DNA from: Streptomyces sp. NBC_01591
GTDB taxonomy: Bacteria > Actinomycetota > Actinomycetes > Streptomycetales > Streptomycetaceae
Assembly (NCBI RefSeq): GCF_035918155.1
Contig: NZ_CP109327.1
Coordinates: 1,674,001-1,738,000 of the forward strand
Direction of reading: 5' to 3'
DNA: 64,000 nt
The notes below the pieces were generated by a model. It was not told where the DNA came from. It did not search any database and saw only the letters and a program-made list of their open reading frames with translations. The translations under genes and the position numbers were made by a program. Below are positions 1 through 8,836 of this stretch, piece after piece. The first letter of the stretch is position 1, and each line of letters opens with the position of its first letter.

Positions 1-372
1 GGCCTGTTCGGCGGCGGCCTCGGTGTCGGTGTCGCTGCCGATGGGCAGGGTGGCCTCGGCGAGCGTGGCGCCGAGGAGGTCGGCGACGACCACGGCGACG
101 CTGCCGGTGCGTACGTCGAGGGCGGCGAGATGGGCGCGGTCGGCGGCGATCCCGTAGAGCCGGGCGTTGGGACCGCGGCGCTCGGCGCCGGCCTCGCCGA
201 CGACGCGGATCAGGCCGGCTCCCTGCAGCCGTTCGACGAGGTCGGCGACGGTGGGGCGGGAGAGGCCGGTCAGGGTCTTCAGCTGCGTGGCCGTCAGCGG
301 GCCGTCCTGCTGGAGCAGTCGCAGGGCGAGCCGGTCGTTGATGGCCCGTGCGGTGCTCGGTGATGCGGGCAT
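1..372 (-). CDS. ROK-family transcriptional regulator, N-terminal part (runs off the left edge)
   Basis: The first 124 residues of a repressor of the ROK (NagC/XylR-type) family are present; the sugar-binding ROK domain is mostly outside the window. Residues about 8-60 form a winged helix with the motif TATQLKTLTGLSRPTVADLV, followed by RRGPNARLYGI, the usual linker into the ROK domain. The ATG at 372 is the only sensible start. The gene diverges from an MFS transporter, and a perfect 7-7-7 palindrome lies between them, so it probably controls both itself and the transporter. The ligand, most likely a sugar or sugar phosphate, cannot be read from this fragment. Confidence 0.85.
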   Translation of the reverse strand, partial: MPASPSTARAINDRLALRLLQQDGPLTATQLKTLTGLSRPTVADLVERLQGAGLIRVVGEAGAERRGPNARLYGIAADRAHLAALDVRTGSVAVVVADLLGATLAEATLPIGSDTDTEAAAEQA

Positions 373-422
373 GCCGGGATCCTTCCAGATCGCTGGCGCA
401 CTGGATGCACAGGCGCACTATT

Positions 423-443
423 TATCAGGCAGGGTTCCTGATA
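423..443. promoter_or_regulatory. Palindromic operator between the ROK regulator and the MFS gene
   Basis: TATCAGG, 7 bp, CCTGATA is a perfect inverted repeat in the 145-bp divergent intergenic region. It lies about 50 bp upstream of the regulator start and 75 bp upstream of the transporter start. Position and symmetry fit the binding site of the ROK dimer; this is inference. Confidence 0.6.
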
Positions 444-517
444 CTTTACGCCCGCACCGTGGAGACGGGCGCCGGGAGCGCCGGCAACAGAGAATTCCCA
501 AGGGAGGGCACGGCAGC

Positions 518-1750
518 ATGACAACGGATTCCACAGACACGGTCTTCGGCATGGAGCAGGTGAGGCGGGCCAGGTTCGCCGTCGCCGCGGTCTTCACCGT
601 GCACGGCGCGGTGACCGGCAGCTTCGCCACCCGGGTGCCCTGGATCCAGGACCACGCCGGGGTCAGCGCCGGTCAGCTCGGCCTCGCCCTCGCCTTCCCG
701 GCGATCGGCGCCTCGCTCGCCATGCCGCTGGCCGGCGCGATCAGCCATCGCTTCGGCGCCAGGACCGCGCTGCGCGGACTGCTCGCCCTGTGGACGCTGG
801 CGCTGATCCTGCCCGCGATGGCACCCAACCTGCTGACGCTGTGCGCCGCGCTCTTCATGTACGGGGCGTCGGCCGGCATGTCGGACGTGGCGATGAACGC
901 CCTCGGCGTCGAGGTGGAGAACCGCCTCGACAAGTCGATCATGTCCGGGTTGCACGGGATGTGGAGCGTGGGCGCCCTGATCGGTTCGGCGGCGGGCACG
1001 GTGGCCGCGCATCTGGGCGCCGACGCCCGGCTGCACCACACTCTGGCCGCCCTCGTGCTCACCGTGCTCGGCCTGATCGCCTGCCAGGGCGTGCTGGACC
1101 TGCACAGCCAGCCGGACGAGGAGCCGCCGCCGCGGTTCGCCCTGCCGCCGAAGTCGGCGCTGATCATCGGCGCGGTGGGCTTCTGCGCGGTGTTCGCCGA
1201 GGGGGCCAGCCTGGACTGGTCCGCGGTCTACCTCCGGGACATCATGGACACCTCCGCCGGGCTCGCCGCGGCCTCCACCACGGCGTTCGCGCTGACCATG
1301 GCGGTCGCCCGGATCGCCGGTGACAAGGTCGTCGACCGCTTCGGCGCGGTCAGGACCGTACGGGTCGGCGGTGTCCTCGCGACGGTCGGCGGGGTGCTCG
1401 TGGTCGCTTCGCCGAACGCGCCGCTCGCGATGTGCGGCTTCGGCCTCCTGGGCCTCGGTGTGGCGGTGGTCGTCCCGCTCGCCTTCGCGGCGGCCGGGCG
1501 CAGCGGACCGAACCCGAGCCAGGCGATCGCGGGCGTCGCCACGATCACGTACACCTCGGGGCTGATCGCCCCGTCCGCGATCGGCTCGCTGGCCGAGGCG
1601 ACGTCGCTGGTCGTGTCGTTCGGCCTGGTGACGGTGCTCGCGTTCGGTCTGGTGCTGGGGGCCGGGGTGCTGCGGGCGGGCGACCGCAAGGCGGTGTCGT
1701 CCTCGGACGCCGGTGCCCCGAGCACGGCGGCCGCCGAGCCGCGCCCCTGA
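518..1750 (+). CDS. MFS transporter (YbjJ-like)
   Basis: A 410-residue major facilitator protein with about 12 hydrophobic segments, a size typical of the family. The region around residues 65-75 (AISHRFGARTALRG) matches the cytoplasmic loop 2-3 signature, and DKVVDRFGAVRTVRVGG is its repeat in the second half. The ATG at 518 follows the strong Shine-Dalgarno AGGGAGGG at 501-508; the reading frame stays open upstream, but there it has no transmembrane character. It diverges from a ROK regulator, which suggests a regulated sugar or metabolite transporter. The substrate and direction of transport are unknown. Confidence 0.85.
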   Translation: MTTDSTDTVFGMEQVRRARFAVAAVFTVHGAVTGSFATRVPWIQDHAGVSAGQLGLALAFPAIGASLAMPLAGAISHRFGARTALRGLLALWTLALILPAMAPNLLTLCAALFMYGASAGMSDVAMNALGVEVENRLDKSIMSGLHGMWSVGALIGSAAGTVAAHLGADARLHHTLAALVLTVLGLIACQGVLDLHSQPDEEPPPRFALPPKSALIIGAVGFCAVFAEGASLDWSAVYLRDIMDTSAGLAAASTTAFALTMAVARIAGDKVVDRFGAVRTVRVGGVLATVGGVLVVASPNAPLAMCGFGLLGLGVAVVVPLAFAAAGRSGPNPSQAIAGVATITYTSGLIAPSAIGSLAEATSLVVSFGLVTVLAFGLVLGAGVLRAGDRKAVSSSDAGAPSTAAAEPRP

Positions 1751-1932
1751 GCCCTCGGGACGGCGGGCGGCCGGTGCCGCTCCCCTCCGCCACCCGCATC
1801 GGCCGTGGTCAGGAGGGCCCGGCCCGGCCACGAACACACCACGGTCCGGCATTACCATGGCGCTGATCATTTCTGCGGCAGCGACGTGCCCGGCGAGGCG
1901 CTCGGCTCCGCACCTACACACAGGGAGCGACC

Positions 1933-3324
1933 ATGGGCCTCGGCGTGCGCTGGACCTTGCACGGCGACGGGAAGACCCCCGCGCCGGGGGCCGTGGTCCG
2001 GCCGGACGAACGGCTCTCCTGGCCCCGTACGTTCGGACTGGGCGCCCAGCACGTGGTCGCGATGTTCGGTGCGTCGTTCGTCGCTCCGGTACTCATGGGC
2101 CTGGACCCGAACCTGGCGATCATGATGTCGGGTGTCGCGACGGCCATCTTCCTGCTGGCCACGCGCGGCCAGGTGCCCAGCTACCTCGGCTGTTCGCTCT
2201 CCTTCGTCGGGGTCGCGGCGACGATCCGGGCGACCGGCGGCAGCAGCGCCGTGGTCACCGGCGCGGTCTTCGTCGTCGGCGTGGTGCTCTTCCTCGCCGG
2301 TCTCGCGGTGCAGCGGTTCGGTGCCCGGATCATCCACGCGGCCATGCCGCCGGTCGTCACCGGTGCCGTCGTCATGCTGATCGGCTTCAACCTGGCTCCG
2401 GTGACCGCGTCGACGTACTGGCCACAGGACCAGTGGACGGCCCTGCTGGTGATGCTGTTCACCGGGTTGGCCGTAGTGTGCCTGCGCGGATTCTTCTCGC
2501 GCATCGCGATCTTCCTCGGCCTGGTCTTCGGGTACGCGCTGTCCTGGGTCCTCGACCGGGTCTTCGGCAAGATCCACTCCCCGGCCGGCGGTGCCGAGGC
2601 CGTGGACCACTGGCGGCTCGACCTGTCGGGTGTCGCCAAGGCCGACTGGATCGGACTGCCCTCCTTCCACGCGCCGAGCTTCGAGTGGTCGGCGATCCTG
2701 GTCGCCCTGCCGGTGGTCATCGCGCTGATCGCCGAGAACGCCGGCCATGTGAAGGCCGTCGGTGAGATGACCGGCTCCTCGCTGGACGACAAGCTGGGCA
2801 CCGCGATCGCCGCCGACGGCGCCGCGTCGATGCTGTCGACCGCGGTGGGCGGTCCGCCGAACACCACGTACTCGGAGAACATCGGCGTCATGGCCGCGAC
2901 CCGGGTCTACTCCACCGCCGCGTACTGGGCCGCCGCCTGCTTCGCCCTGCTCTTCGGCCTCTGCCCCAAGTTCGGCGCGGTCGTCGCCGCCATCCCCGGC
3001 GGTGTGCTCGGCGGCATCACCGTCATCCTCTACGGCATGATCGGCCTCCTCGGTGCCCAGATCTGGCTGAACGCCAAGGTCGATCTGCGCAACCCGCTGA
3101 ATCTGGTGCCGGCCGCCGCGGGCATCATCATCGGCGTCGGCGGCGTCAGCCTGAAGATCACCGACAACTTCGAACTGAGCGGGATCGCGCTGGGCACCAT
3201 CGTGGTGATCACCGGCTACCACGTGCTGCGCGCCTTCGCCCCGGCACACCTCAAGACCCAGGAGCCCCTGCTGGACTCGGGCACGTCGGCGTACGACGAG
3301 CAGACGTCGAAGAACGAGGCGTAG
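1933..3324 (+). CDS. Nucleobase:cation symporter-2 family permease (uracil/xanthine type)
   Basis: A 463-residue membrane permease of the NCS2 (UraA/PbuX) family. Hydrophobic segments run through the whole length. The conserved stretches are LGAQHVVAMFGASFVAPVL near the N-terminus, ENAGHVKAVGEMTG (the nucleobase-binding Glu helix) near residue 275, and GGPPNTTYSENIGVMAATRV near residue 300, the family signature. It should import uracil or another oxopurine/pyrimidine by proton symport. The ATG at 1933 follows AGGGAGCGACC. It stands alone, 180 bp after the MFS gene. UraA-like sequence favours uracil, but xanthine cannot be excluded. Confidence 0.9.
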   Translation: MGLGVRWTLHGDGKTPAPGAVVRPDERLSWPRTFGLGAQHVVAMFGASFVAPVLMGLDPNLAIMMSGVATAIFLLATRGQVPSYLGCSLSFVGVAATIRATGGSSAVVTGAVFVVGVVLFLAGLAVQRFGARIIHAAMPPVVTGAVVMLIGFNLAPVTASTYWPQDQWTALLVMLFTGLAVVCLRGFFSRIAIFLGLVFGYALSWVLDRVFGKIHSPAGGAEAVDHWRLDLSGVAKADWIGLPSFHAPSFEWSAILVALPVVIALIAENAGHVKAVGEMTGSSLDDKLGTAIAADGAASMLSTAVGGPPNTTYSENIGVMAATRVYSTAAYWAAACFALLFGLCPKFGAVVAAIPGGVLGGITVILYGMIGLLGAQIWLNAKVDLRNPLNLVPAAAGIIIGVGGVSLKITDNFELSGIALGTIVVITGYHVLRAFAPAHLKTQEPLLDSGTSAYDEQTSKNEA

Positions 3325-3708
3325 GGCCTCTCGTACCGGAACGGGGCGCGGCACAACGCGCACATCGGCCACGATCTGCCGCTCGCCGCCGTGGACACCT
3401 GCCGCACGCTCGGCTGCGCCCCGCCCGATCTGGAGGAGGAGTTCGAGCAGGTGGGCGATCTCCTGGTGATGCTGGAGGAGCGGATCCGCGAGGATCTGAT
3501 GCCCGGCCCCGACCTGCTGGAACTCGCGGACCCGCTCACCCATCTGCTCGGCTCGTGGAGTCTGGAACGGGCCCGTGAGGCGGCCTGGTCGGCGGCGCTG
3601 GTGCTGTGGCGGCTGCGTGATGTGCCACTGCTGGCCGAGGAGTTCCGCCGGCGGCTGGACGCGGGGGCCGGCCCGGTGGGGCGCTGTCTGCTCACCCCTT
3701 GCCGCTGA
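3325..3708 (+). pseudogene. C-terminal remnant of a DUF5995-like protein
   Basis: The frame opens directly after the permease stop and encodes about 127 residues with no convincing start. A GTG at 3391 lacks a Shine-Dalgarno, and conserved-looking sequence (YRNGARHNAHIGHDLPLAAV) lies before it. The rest (DLEEEFEQVGDLLVMLEERI, ADPLTHLLGSWSLERAREAAW) is amphipathic and helical, and from memory resembles the C-terminal half of DUF5995 proteins. The N-terminal half is missing and the upstream gene abuts it, so I read this as a deletion remnant, not a short intact gene. The family assignment is from recall. Confidence 0.5.
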
Positions 3709-3758
3709 CGGTGCGCCGCATCAGGGGGCCGGTCCGACGGTCTTCCTCCTGAAGTGCG

Positions 3759-4691
3759 CTAGAAGCAGTCGCCGTACCAGTGGACCGCGCCGGGTGCCGT
3801 GACCGTGGCGCGCACGGCTTCCGCGGTGGCGTGCAGCGGGCGTGCCATACCCACGTGCTCCGCCACCTGCCGGGCGCCCGCCAGCAGGACCGGCAGCGCG
3901 GCGCGGACCCCGGGGCCGTCGGGGAGCCGGACCCGGGCCCGGCCCATGCCCGCCGCCCGGCCCCGTTCGCCGACGGCGGCGAACAGCTCGCCCAGGCACT
4001 CGGGGGCGCCCGCGAATTCGCGTACCTCCACGCACTCCCCTTCGTGCTGGGCCACCATCCAGCCGACGAGCGCCCCCGACCCGGGGTCCTCGGCCACGAG
4101 CGACCGGTCGGGGGGGCCGTACCAGGCGGGCACGCGCACCGCCCAGTCCTCCGGCGCCCGCAACGAGCTGAGCGGCCGGTCCGCGTTGTACGCGTGGTGC
4201 AGCGCGGCCACCTCCGCGGCGTCCTGCGCGGTGGCCTCACGGATCCGGAACTCCCCGGCAGCGGGCGAGGGCGCGAGCGTCCCCTCGGTGTACGTGCCGG
4301 CGAACTCCTGCCATCCCGAGCCCCGGTAGACGCCCGGTGTCCCGGTGAACAGCAGCGACCAGGCGCACTGTTCGGCCGTCATGGTGCGCTCCGCCGCCAC
4401 CAGCAGCCGCCGCACCAGCCCCTGGCCCCGGGCCTCGGGTCGGGTGGCGACGCTGCCGATGCCGCCGACCCGCTGCGGGGTGCCGGCCGCGTCGCGGATC
4501 AGCCTCGGTACGTAGACGACGACCGCGTCGATCCCGTCCCCCGCGGCGTTCTGCGCGATGAAGGTGTGCCGGTGGCGGTCCGGGTCGAGGGCGTGCAGGG
4601 CGGCGATCTGCGGGGCGTCGAAGCACCGCTGCCACAGGGCGGCCAGGGCCGGGTCGTCGGCCGCCGTCGCGGTCCGGATGACGGCTGTCAC
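3759..4691 (-). CDS. GNAT-family N-acetyltransferase
   Basis: A 310-residue acetyltransferase. The acetyl-CoA motif is visible near residues 85-105 as IGSVATRPEARGQGLVRRLL (V-x-P-x-x-R-x-x-G-x-G/A), preceded by a short N-terminal GNAT region. The longer C-terminal half resembles Eis-like two-domain GNATs but is shorter than their roughly 400 residues. The GTG start at 4691 overlaps the stop of the upstream beta-helix gene by four bases (GTGA), so it is translationally coupled as the last gene of the minus-strand arm. The substrate is unknown. Confidence 0.85.
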   Translation of the reverse strand: MTAVIRTATAADDPALAALWQRCFDAPQIAALHALDPDRHRHTFIAQNAAGDGIDAVVVYVPRLIRDAAGTPQRVGGIGSVATRPEARGQGLVRRLLVAAERTMTAEQCAWSLLFTGTPGVYRGSGWQEFAGTYTEGTLAPSPAAGEFRIREATAQDAAEVAALHHAYNADRPLSSLRAPEDWAVRVPAWYGPPDRSLVAEDPGSGALVGWMVAQHEGECVEVREFAGAPECLGELFAAVGERGRAAGMGRARVRLPDGPGVRAALPVLLAGARQVAEHVGMARPLHATAEAVRATVTAPGAVHWYGDCF

Positions 4692-6847
4692 AGGGTCAGG
4701 TTCCCGTCCGTGCGCACCTTGTCGCCGTTCGCGGGCATGGCGCTGCGCTTCGTTCCGTCCTCCACGCACGAGGTGTGCAGGACGGAGTCCAGGGCGTCGG
4801 GGGCGAGGTGGAGCGTGCCGCCGGTGAAGCGGCTTCCGGTGGCCGCGTAGTGGTTGGTGCCCTCGGCGACGCGGACATGGGCGGTGTCCGGTCCGGAGGC
4901 GGCGCTGCTGAGTCCGGTGATGTCCCAGGTGACCTTCCCGGCGCCGGCCGCACGGCCGAGCAGCGCCTTGGCCTTGTTGCTTCCGGTGAGGCGGGCGCCG
5001 CCGGTGACGGTGATCCGCTGGTCGCGCACGGCGCTGAGCTCGATGCCGGTGTTGTCGTAACTGCCGCCGTCGATCCGCAGATCCGCCGAGCCGACCGAGA
5101 GCGGGGCCGCGTTCTCGGCGCCGGTGACGGTGCAGTCGGTGAAGTGGACGGGCCCTGCCCCACGCAGGATCGCGCCGTCGACGCCCTTGAACGTGCAGCG
5201 TACGAAGTGCACGGGCGCGGTGACCGGGGTCTGGACGAGGACGGCACCGGCGGGCGGCTCGAAGGAGCAGTCGCTGATGGTGGTCGGCCGGGTGGAGCGG
5301 GCGGAGCGCTGGGCGACGGCGAAGGTCTTCGCCGTGCAGCCGCGCACCTGGGCGCCGTCGGCGTTGACGGTGAGGGTGCCGGCCTGGTCGAAGGTGGGGC
5401 GCGCGATCACCGTGATGTCTTCGAGGGTCAGATCGGTGATCTTGGTATTGGCGGTGAACCAGGAGCAGACATGTCTGCGTACGGTGATCCGCTTGGCGGA
5501 AATCCCCCACTGGGCCCCGGAGTTGGCGATGTCCATCAGCCCGGAGTTGCCGTCGAAGAGCAGGTCGTGCTCGTACTGCCCGTGCGTCGTGAAGGGGTTC
5601 CCGCCCGCGTCGTCACCGTCGCCGTGGCAGTTCACCACGGTGCAGTAGGCGGAGGCGGTGAGGTCGTTGAGGTGGCGTACGTTGCTGGTCGTACAGTCCG
5701 CGACCCGTCCGTACAGGCAGTAGATCTGCTGGGTGAGATAGCCCGCGCCCCCGTACTCGACGGTGGGCGGGTTCTTCAGCGAGCACTCCTCGGTACGGAA
5801 GCGGGTGCACCAGCGGCGCATGATGACCGGCCAGAAGGACCCGGTGGCGTGGATCCCGGAGACGTCGCAGCCCACGGCGTACTCGAAGCTGACGGGGTGG
5901 GATCCGGTGTACTCGTCGGGGCCGGCGCCCTCGAAGACCATGTTGCGGATGTGGGTGTTGTGGACCGGTTCGATGCGGGTCCAGGTGAGCTTGCGGCCCG
6001 CGGCGAGTTCCCAGCCGTTGAGGTAGCCGATCCGGATGTGTCCCGCGTCGACGATCTCGGTGATCTCGACCAGCTTCTGCAGTTCACGTTCGTCACCGCC
6101 GCCGCCCGCGACCGGGTCGACCTGCACGGCCCACCACTGACCGACCTCGAACGCCTTGGCGTCGGGGACCGGGAAGGTGTCGGTGAGCTCGATGACCTTG
6201 CCGGAGAGCGCATGTCTGACGGTGGTGTCGGTGACGGTGCCGCGGAAGGAGAGGACGGCGCCGAAGGGGTTGTCGTGGGTGTTCTTCTCGATGCCTTCGG
6301 TGCGTATGCGGTGGCCGCCGAAGTCGAGTTCGATGTTCGAGCGGTTCCAGAGGTGGCGTTTGGTGAACAGGAGGTCGGTGTGGGCCTCGATGCGGTGGAC
6401 GCTCTTGTCGGCGATCATCGCGTCGAGGGCGGCGTCGGCGGGGGTCTTCGCGTCGAAGTGGCCGAAGGTGCGGAAGTCGAGGGTGCCGGTGTGGAGCTGG
6501 TGCCAGCGGCCGGTGCCGTTCTTGGCGGGGGCGATGACGGTGCCGCCGTTGTGGGCGGCTTCGGACTTCTTGTCCCAGCGCACGGTCATGGCGCCGCCGT
6601 CGCCGGGGGCGTGGTAGCCGGCGGTCAGGACCTGGGTGCCGTCGTCGAGGGGCTTGGTGTTCAGCGCGCGCAGTGCGGCGACCGTGTCGACGCGGAGCAC
6701 GTCGCCCGTGTGCGAGGGCGCGGCCTGTGCCTGGCCGGCGGCCACGGCCGAACCGGCCATGACCAGACCGGCCAGACCCGAAGCCCGCAGCAGATTCCGG
6801 CGGGACGAAACGGAGGATGGAGCGGGGGACGAAGCATTGACGGACAT
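4688..6847 (-). CDS. Tat-exported right-handed beta-helix protein, copy A
   Basis: A 719-residue secreted protein. Residues about 16-45 carry a twin-arginine signal (SSRRNLLRASGLAGLVMAG) ending near AQAAPS. The body shows short strand repeats typical of pectate-lyase-like parallel beta-helices (HIRNMVFEG, CDVSGIHATG, CSLKNPPTVEYGG, DCTTSNVRHLN, DCSFEPP). The start at 6847 has GAGGAG upstream. It is probably a polysaccharide lyase, hydrolase or binding protein acting outside the cell, but no catalytic residues can be assigned. A paralogue sits at 12751-14901 on the other strand. Codons for about residues 13-210 match it almost base for base, while the rest is only about 60-65% identical by eye. 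Confidence 0.85.
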   Translation of the reverse strand: MSVNASSPAPSSVSSRRNLLRASGLAGLVMAGSAVAAGQAQAAPSHTGDVLRVDTVAALRALNTKPLDDGTQVLTAGYHAPGDGGAMTVRWDKKSEAAHNGGTVIAPAKNGTGRWHQLHTGTLDFRTFGHFDAKTPADAALDAMIADKSVHRIEAHTDLLFTKRHLWNRSNIELDFGGHRIRTEGIEKNTHDNPFGAVLSFRGTVTDTTVRHALSGKVIELTDTFPVPDAKAFEVGQWWAVQVDPVAGGGGDERELQKLVEITEIVDAGHIRIGYLNGWELAAGRKLTWTRIEPVHNTHIRNMVFEGAGPDEYTGSHPVSFEYAVGCDVSGIHATGSFWPVIMRRWCTRFRTEECSLKNPPTVEYGGAGYLTQQIYCLYGRVADCTTSNVRHLNDLTASAYCTVVNCHGDGDDAGGNPFTTHGQYEHDLLFDGNSGLMDIANSGAQWGISAKRITVRRHVCSWFTANTKITDLTLEDITVIARPTFDQAGTLTVNADGAQVRGCTAKTFAVAQRSARSTRPTTISDCSFEPPAGAVLVQTPVTAPVHFVRCTFKGVDGAILRGAGPVHFTDCTVTGAENAAPLSVGSADLRIDGGSYDNTGIELSAVRDQRITVTGGARLTGSNKAKALLGRAAGAGKVTWDITGLSSAASGPDTAHVRVAEGTNHYAATGSRFTGGTLHLAPDALDSVLHTSCVEDGTKRSAMPANGDKVRTDGNLTL
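6218..6809 (-). repeat. 592-bp inverted repeat, left copy (5' part of beta-helix gene A)
   Basis: The reverse complement of this stretch matches 12780-13371. Reading both copies against each other I found one mismatch, an A-to-G in the Thr/Ala codon after GGCGCCATG. Identity stops abruptly at both ends, in the codons before the twin-arginine motif and in the ACCGTC codons. Confidence 0.9.
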
Positions 6848-6911
6848 GACGGAGGCGCTCCTCGCGTTGTCGATGCGTGCTCGGTGGGAACCGACTGCCG
6901 GTCGGTCGCGG

Positions 6912-7751
6912 TCAGATCGTGTTGCGGTACGGCGGCATGAAGCGCATACGCGGCATCTGGTCGGCCAGCACTCCCCCGTCGACGACGATGCGCGCCCCGG
7001 TGAGATACGCCCCGGCGTCCGAGGCGAGCAGCAGCAGCGCACCGACGCATTCGTCGGGCTGCGCGTACCTGCCGAGCGGGATGCGCTCGCGGTACGCGGA
7101 TTCGAAGGCCCCCCGGTCGAAGGGGAACTCGCCGTCGATCGGGGTCTCGACCATGCCGGGAGCAAGGGTGTTGGCGGTGATGCCGTGCGGGGCGAGTTCG
7201 ACCGCCAGGGTCTCGGTGAGCAGTTGGGCGGCGGCCTTGGAGGCGTTGTAGTGGGCCAGGCCGGCCTCCGCCACCAGTGCGTTCTTCGAGGTGATGGTGA
7301 TGATGCGGCCCGCGACCGCGTCCGCCGTCATGTGCTCGGCGATGCGCTGGCTGAGGAAGAAGACGGCGTCGACATTGACCCGCATGATGTGCGACCAGCT
7401 CGCGGGGGTGATCTCGTTGAAGCGTTCCAGCGCCGCCGTGCCCGCGTTGTTGACCAGGATGTGCAGCGGACCGGCCTCGGCGCGTACGGCGTCGACGAAG
7501 CCGGGCAGCGCGTCGATGTCCGCGAGATCCTGTCCGTACGTCCGGCAGTTGCGGCCGAGTGCCTCGATCGCCGCAGCGGTCTCGGCGACGCCCTCGGCAC
7601 CGGGCAGGTCGACCAGGACCAGATCGGCGCCCGCCTCGGCGAGGCCGACGGCGAAGGACCGGCCGAGGCCCCGGGCGGCCCCGGTCACGACCGCGGTGCG
7701 GCCGGTCAGATCGAAGCGGTCGGTTCCGCGGGGCGGGACGGCTGCGGTCAT
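6912..7751 (-). CDS. SDR-family NAD(P)-dependent oxidoreductase (sugar-acid type)
   Basis: A 279-residue classical short-chain dehydrogenase. TGAARGLG at 23-30 binds the cofactor, D48 in VLVDLP suggests NAD preference, NNAG is at 101-104, and Y168/K172 form the YxxxK active site; the length is typical. The ATG at 7751 has GGAGGA upstream; the open frame continues further 5' but is repeat-rich and not protein-like. It lies between an amidohydrolase and a beta-helix protein on the same strand. By context it probably oxidises a 2-keto-3-deoxy sugar acid or a related hydroxy acid, as in non-phosphorylative fucose/rhamnose routes; the substrate is inference. Confidence 0.9.
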   Translation of the reverse strand: MTAAVPPRGTDRFDLTGRTAVVTGAARGLGRSFAVGLAEAGADLVLVDLPGAEGVAETAAAIEALGRNCRTYGQDLADIDALPGFVDAVRAEAGPLHILVNNAGTAALERFNEITPASWSHIMRVNVDAVFFLSQRIAEHMTADAVAGRIITITSKNALVAEAGLAHYNASKAAAQLLTETLAVELAPHGITANTLAPGMVETPIDGEFPFDRGAFESAYRERIPLGRYAQPDECVGALLLLASDAGAYLTGARIVVDGGVLADQMPRMRFMPPYRNTI

Positions 7752-7767
7752 GGCGGGGGTTCCTCCA

Positions 7768-7868
7768 GGCGGAGAGGTACGGAAAGGCGGAGAGGTACGG
7801 AGGCGGAGGGGGTGGGGTGGGTCGGGTCCGGTCCTGATCGCCGGAGAGGTCCGGTCCTGATCGCCGGA
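7768..7868. repeat. Two short direct repeats between the SDR and amidohydrolase genes
   Basis: GGCGGAGAGGTACGGA occurs at 7768-7783 and 7786-7801 (period 18). GTCCGGTCCTGATCGCCGGA occurs at 7826-7845 and 7849-7868 (period 23). They fill much of the otherwise gene-free stretch 7752-7990. No terminator or promoter is obvious there. Confidence 0.8.
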
Positions 7869-7990
7869 AGGGTCCGGGCCGCCGCGCAGGGACACATGGG
7901 TGGTGGCGCGGCGGCCCGGCTGCCGGTCGGTACCGGGGGACAGGGGGATGACCCCGGCGCCGTACCGGCAGGTTCGGGGGAACGGCCGGG

Positions 7991-8836
7991 TCAGCCGTTC
8001 AGGCCCAGCAGGTCCAGCGACGGGCGGTGGATGATCTCCTCCACCGCGTCCACGTCGAGCGGCGGCAGTCCGGGGATGCCGGGGATACGGGCGATCTCCC
8101 GCAGTCCCTTCACCGAGTCGTCGACCGTCGTGAACGGGTAGTCGCTGCCGAACATCAGCTTGTGGAAGACCCCGTAGTCCTGGACCAGCCGGAGGCTGTG
8201 CCAGAGCTGGAAGGGCCGGTAGTGCAGGGCGCTGATGTCCGCGTACACATGCGGGTGCTTACGGATGACCGCGATGCACTCGCCCTCGAAGGGGTGGCCG
8301 AGGTGGGCGAGGACCATCCGCAGTTCGGGATGACGGATGGCGACGGCGTCCAGGTGGCGGGGCATCGCCCACTCCAGCGGTGCGCTCGACACGAAGGTGG
8401 TGCCGGTGTGCACGAGGAGCGGGAGTCCGTGCCGTTCGGCGTACGTGTACAGCTCGTCGTACTCCTCGGCGGCCGGATCGAAGCCCGCGTACATCGGCAT
8501 CAGCTTGATGCCGCGCAGGCCCAGTTCCTGGTGGCCGTAGCGGAGTTCTTCCTGCCAGCCGGGCTGGGTCGGGTCCAGGGACAGGTAGCCGATCAGCCGG
8601 TCGGGGTGCTGTCCGGCGTACGAGGCGACGGCGGCGTCGTCGACCCAGAGGCCGCTGCGCCGCGCCTTGCCGCCGACGACGATCGTGCGGGTGCCCTCGG
8701 GTGCGGTGGCGGCGTACTCCTCCCACTTCACCGTGAGGTCGACCTCGCCCGCGTGGGCGCGGGCGGAGTCGGACTTGAACGGGTCGGTGAAGTCGTGGCT
8801 GTGCCGGAAGAGGTGCGAGTGGACGTCGACGATCAT
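7991..8836 (-). CDS. Amidohydrolase family 2 protein (metal-dependent hydrolase, possible lactonase)
   Basis: A 281-residue TIM-barrel amidohydrolase of the pfam04909 type. Metal ligands appear as DVHSH (H6, H8), LVHTG near 140, LAHLGHP near 180, and the terminal Asp in FGSDYPF. Members act as sugar lactonases (for example L-fuconolactonase) or decarboxylases. The neighbouring acid-sugar dehydratase and SDR favour lactone hydrolysis feeding the dehydratase, but that is inference. The ATG at 8836 overlaps the dehydratase stop by four bases (ATGA), so the two are translationally coupled. Confidence 0.85.
   Translation of the reverse strand: MIVDVHSHLFRHSHDFTDPFKSDSARAHAGEVDLTVKWEEYAATAPEGTRTIVVGGKARRSGLWVDDAAVASYAGQHPDRLIGYLSLDPTQPGWQEELRYGHQELGLRGIKLMPMYAGFDPAAEEYDELYTYAERHGLPLLVHTGTTFVSSAPLEWAMPRHLDAVAIRHPELRMVLAHLGHPFEGECIAVIRKHPHVYADISALHYRPFQLWHSLRLVQDYGVFHKLMFGSDYPFTTVDDSVKGLREIARIPGIPGLPPLDVDAVEEIIHRPSLDLLGLNG

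Noticed and set aside
446..1921. A 491-codon minus-strand open frame
   Set aside because: Arg/Gly/His-rich shadow of the MFS gene with no recognisable domain or ribosome site.
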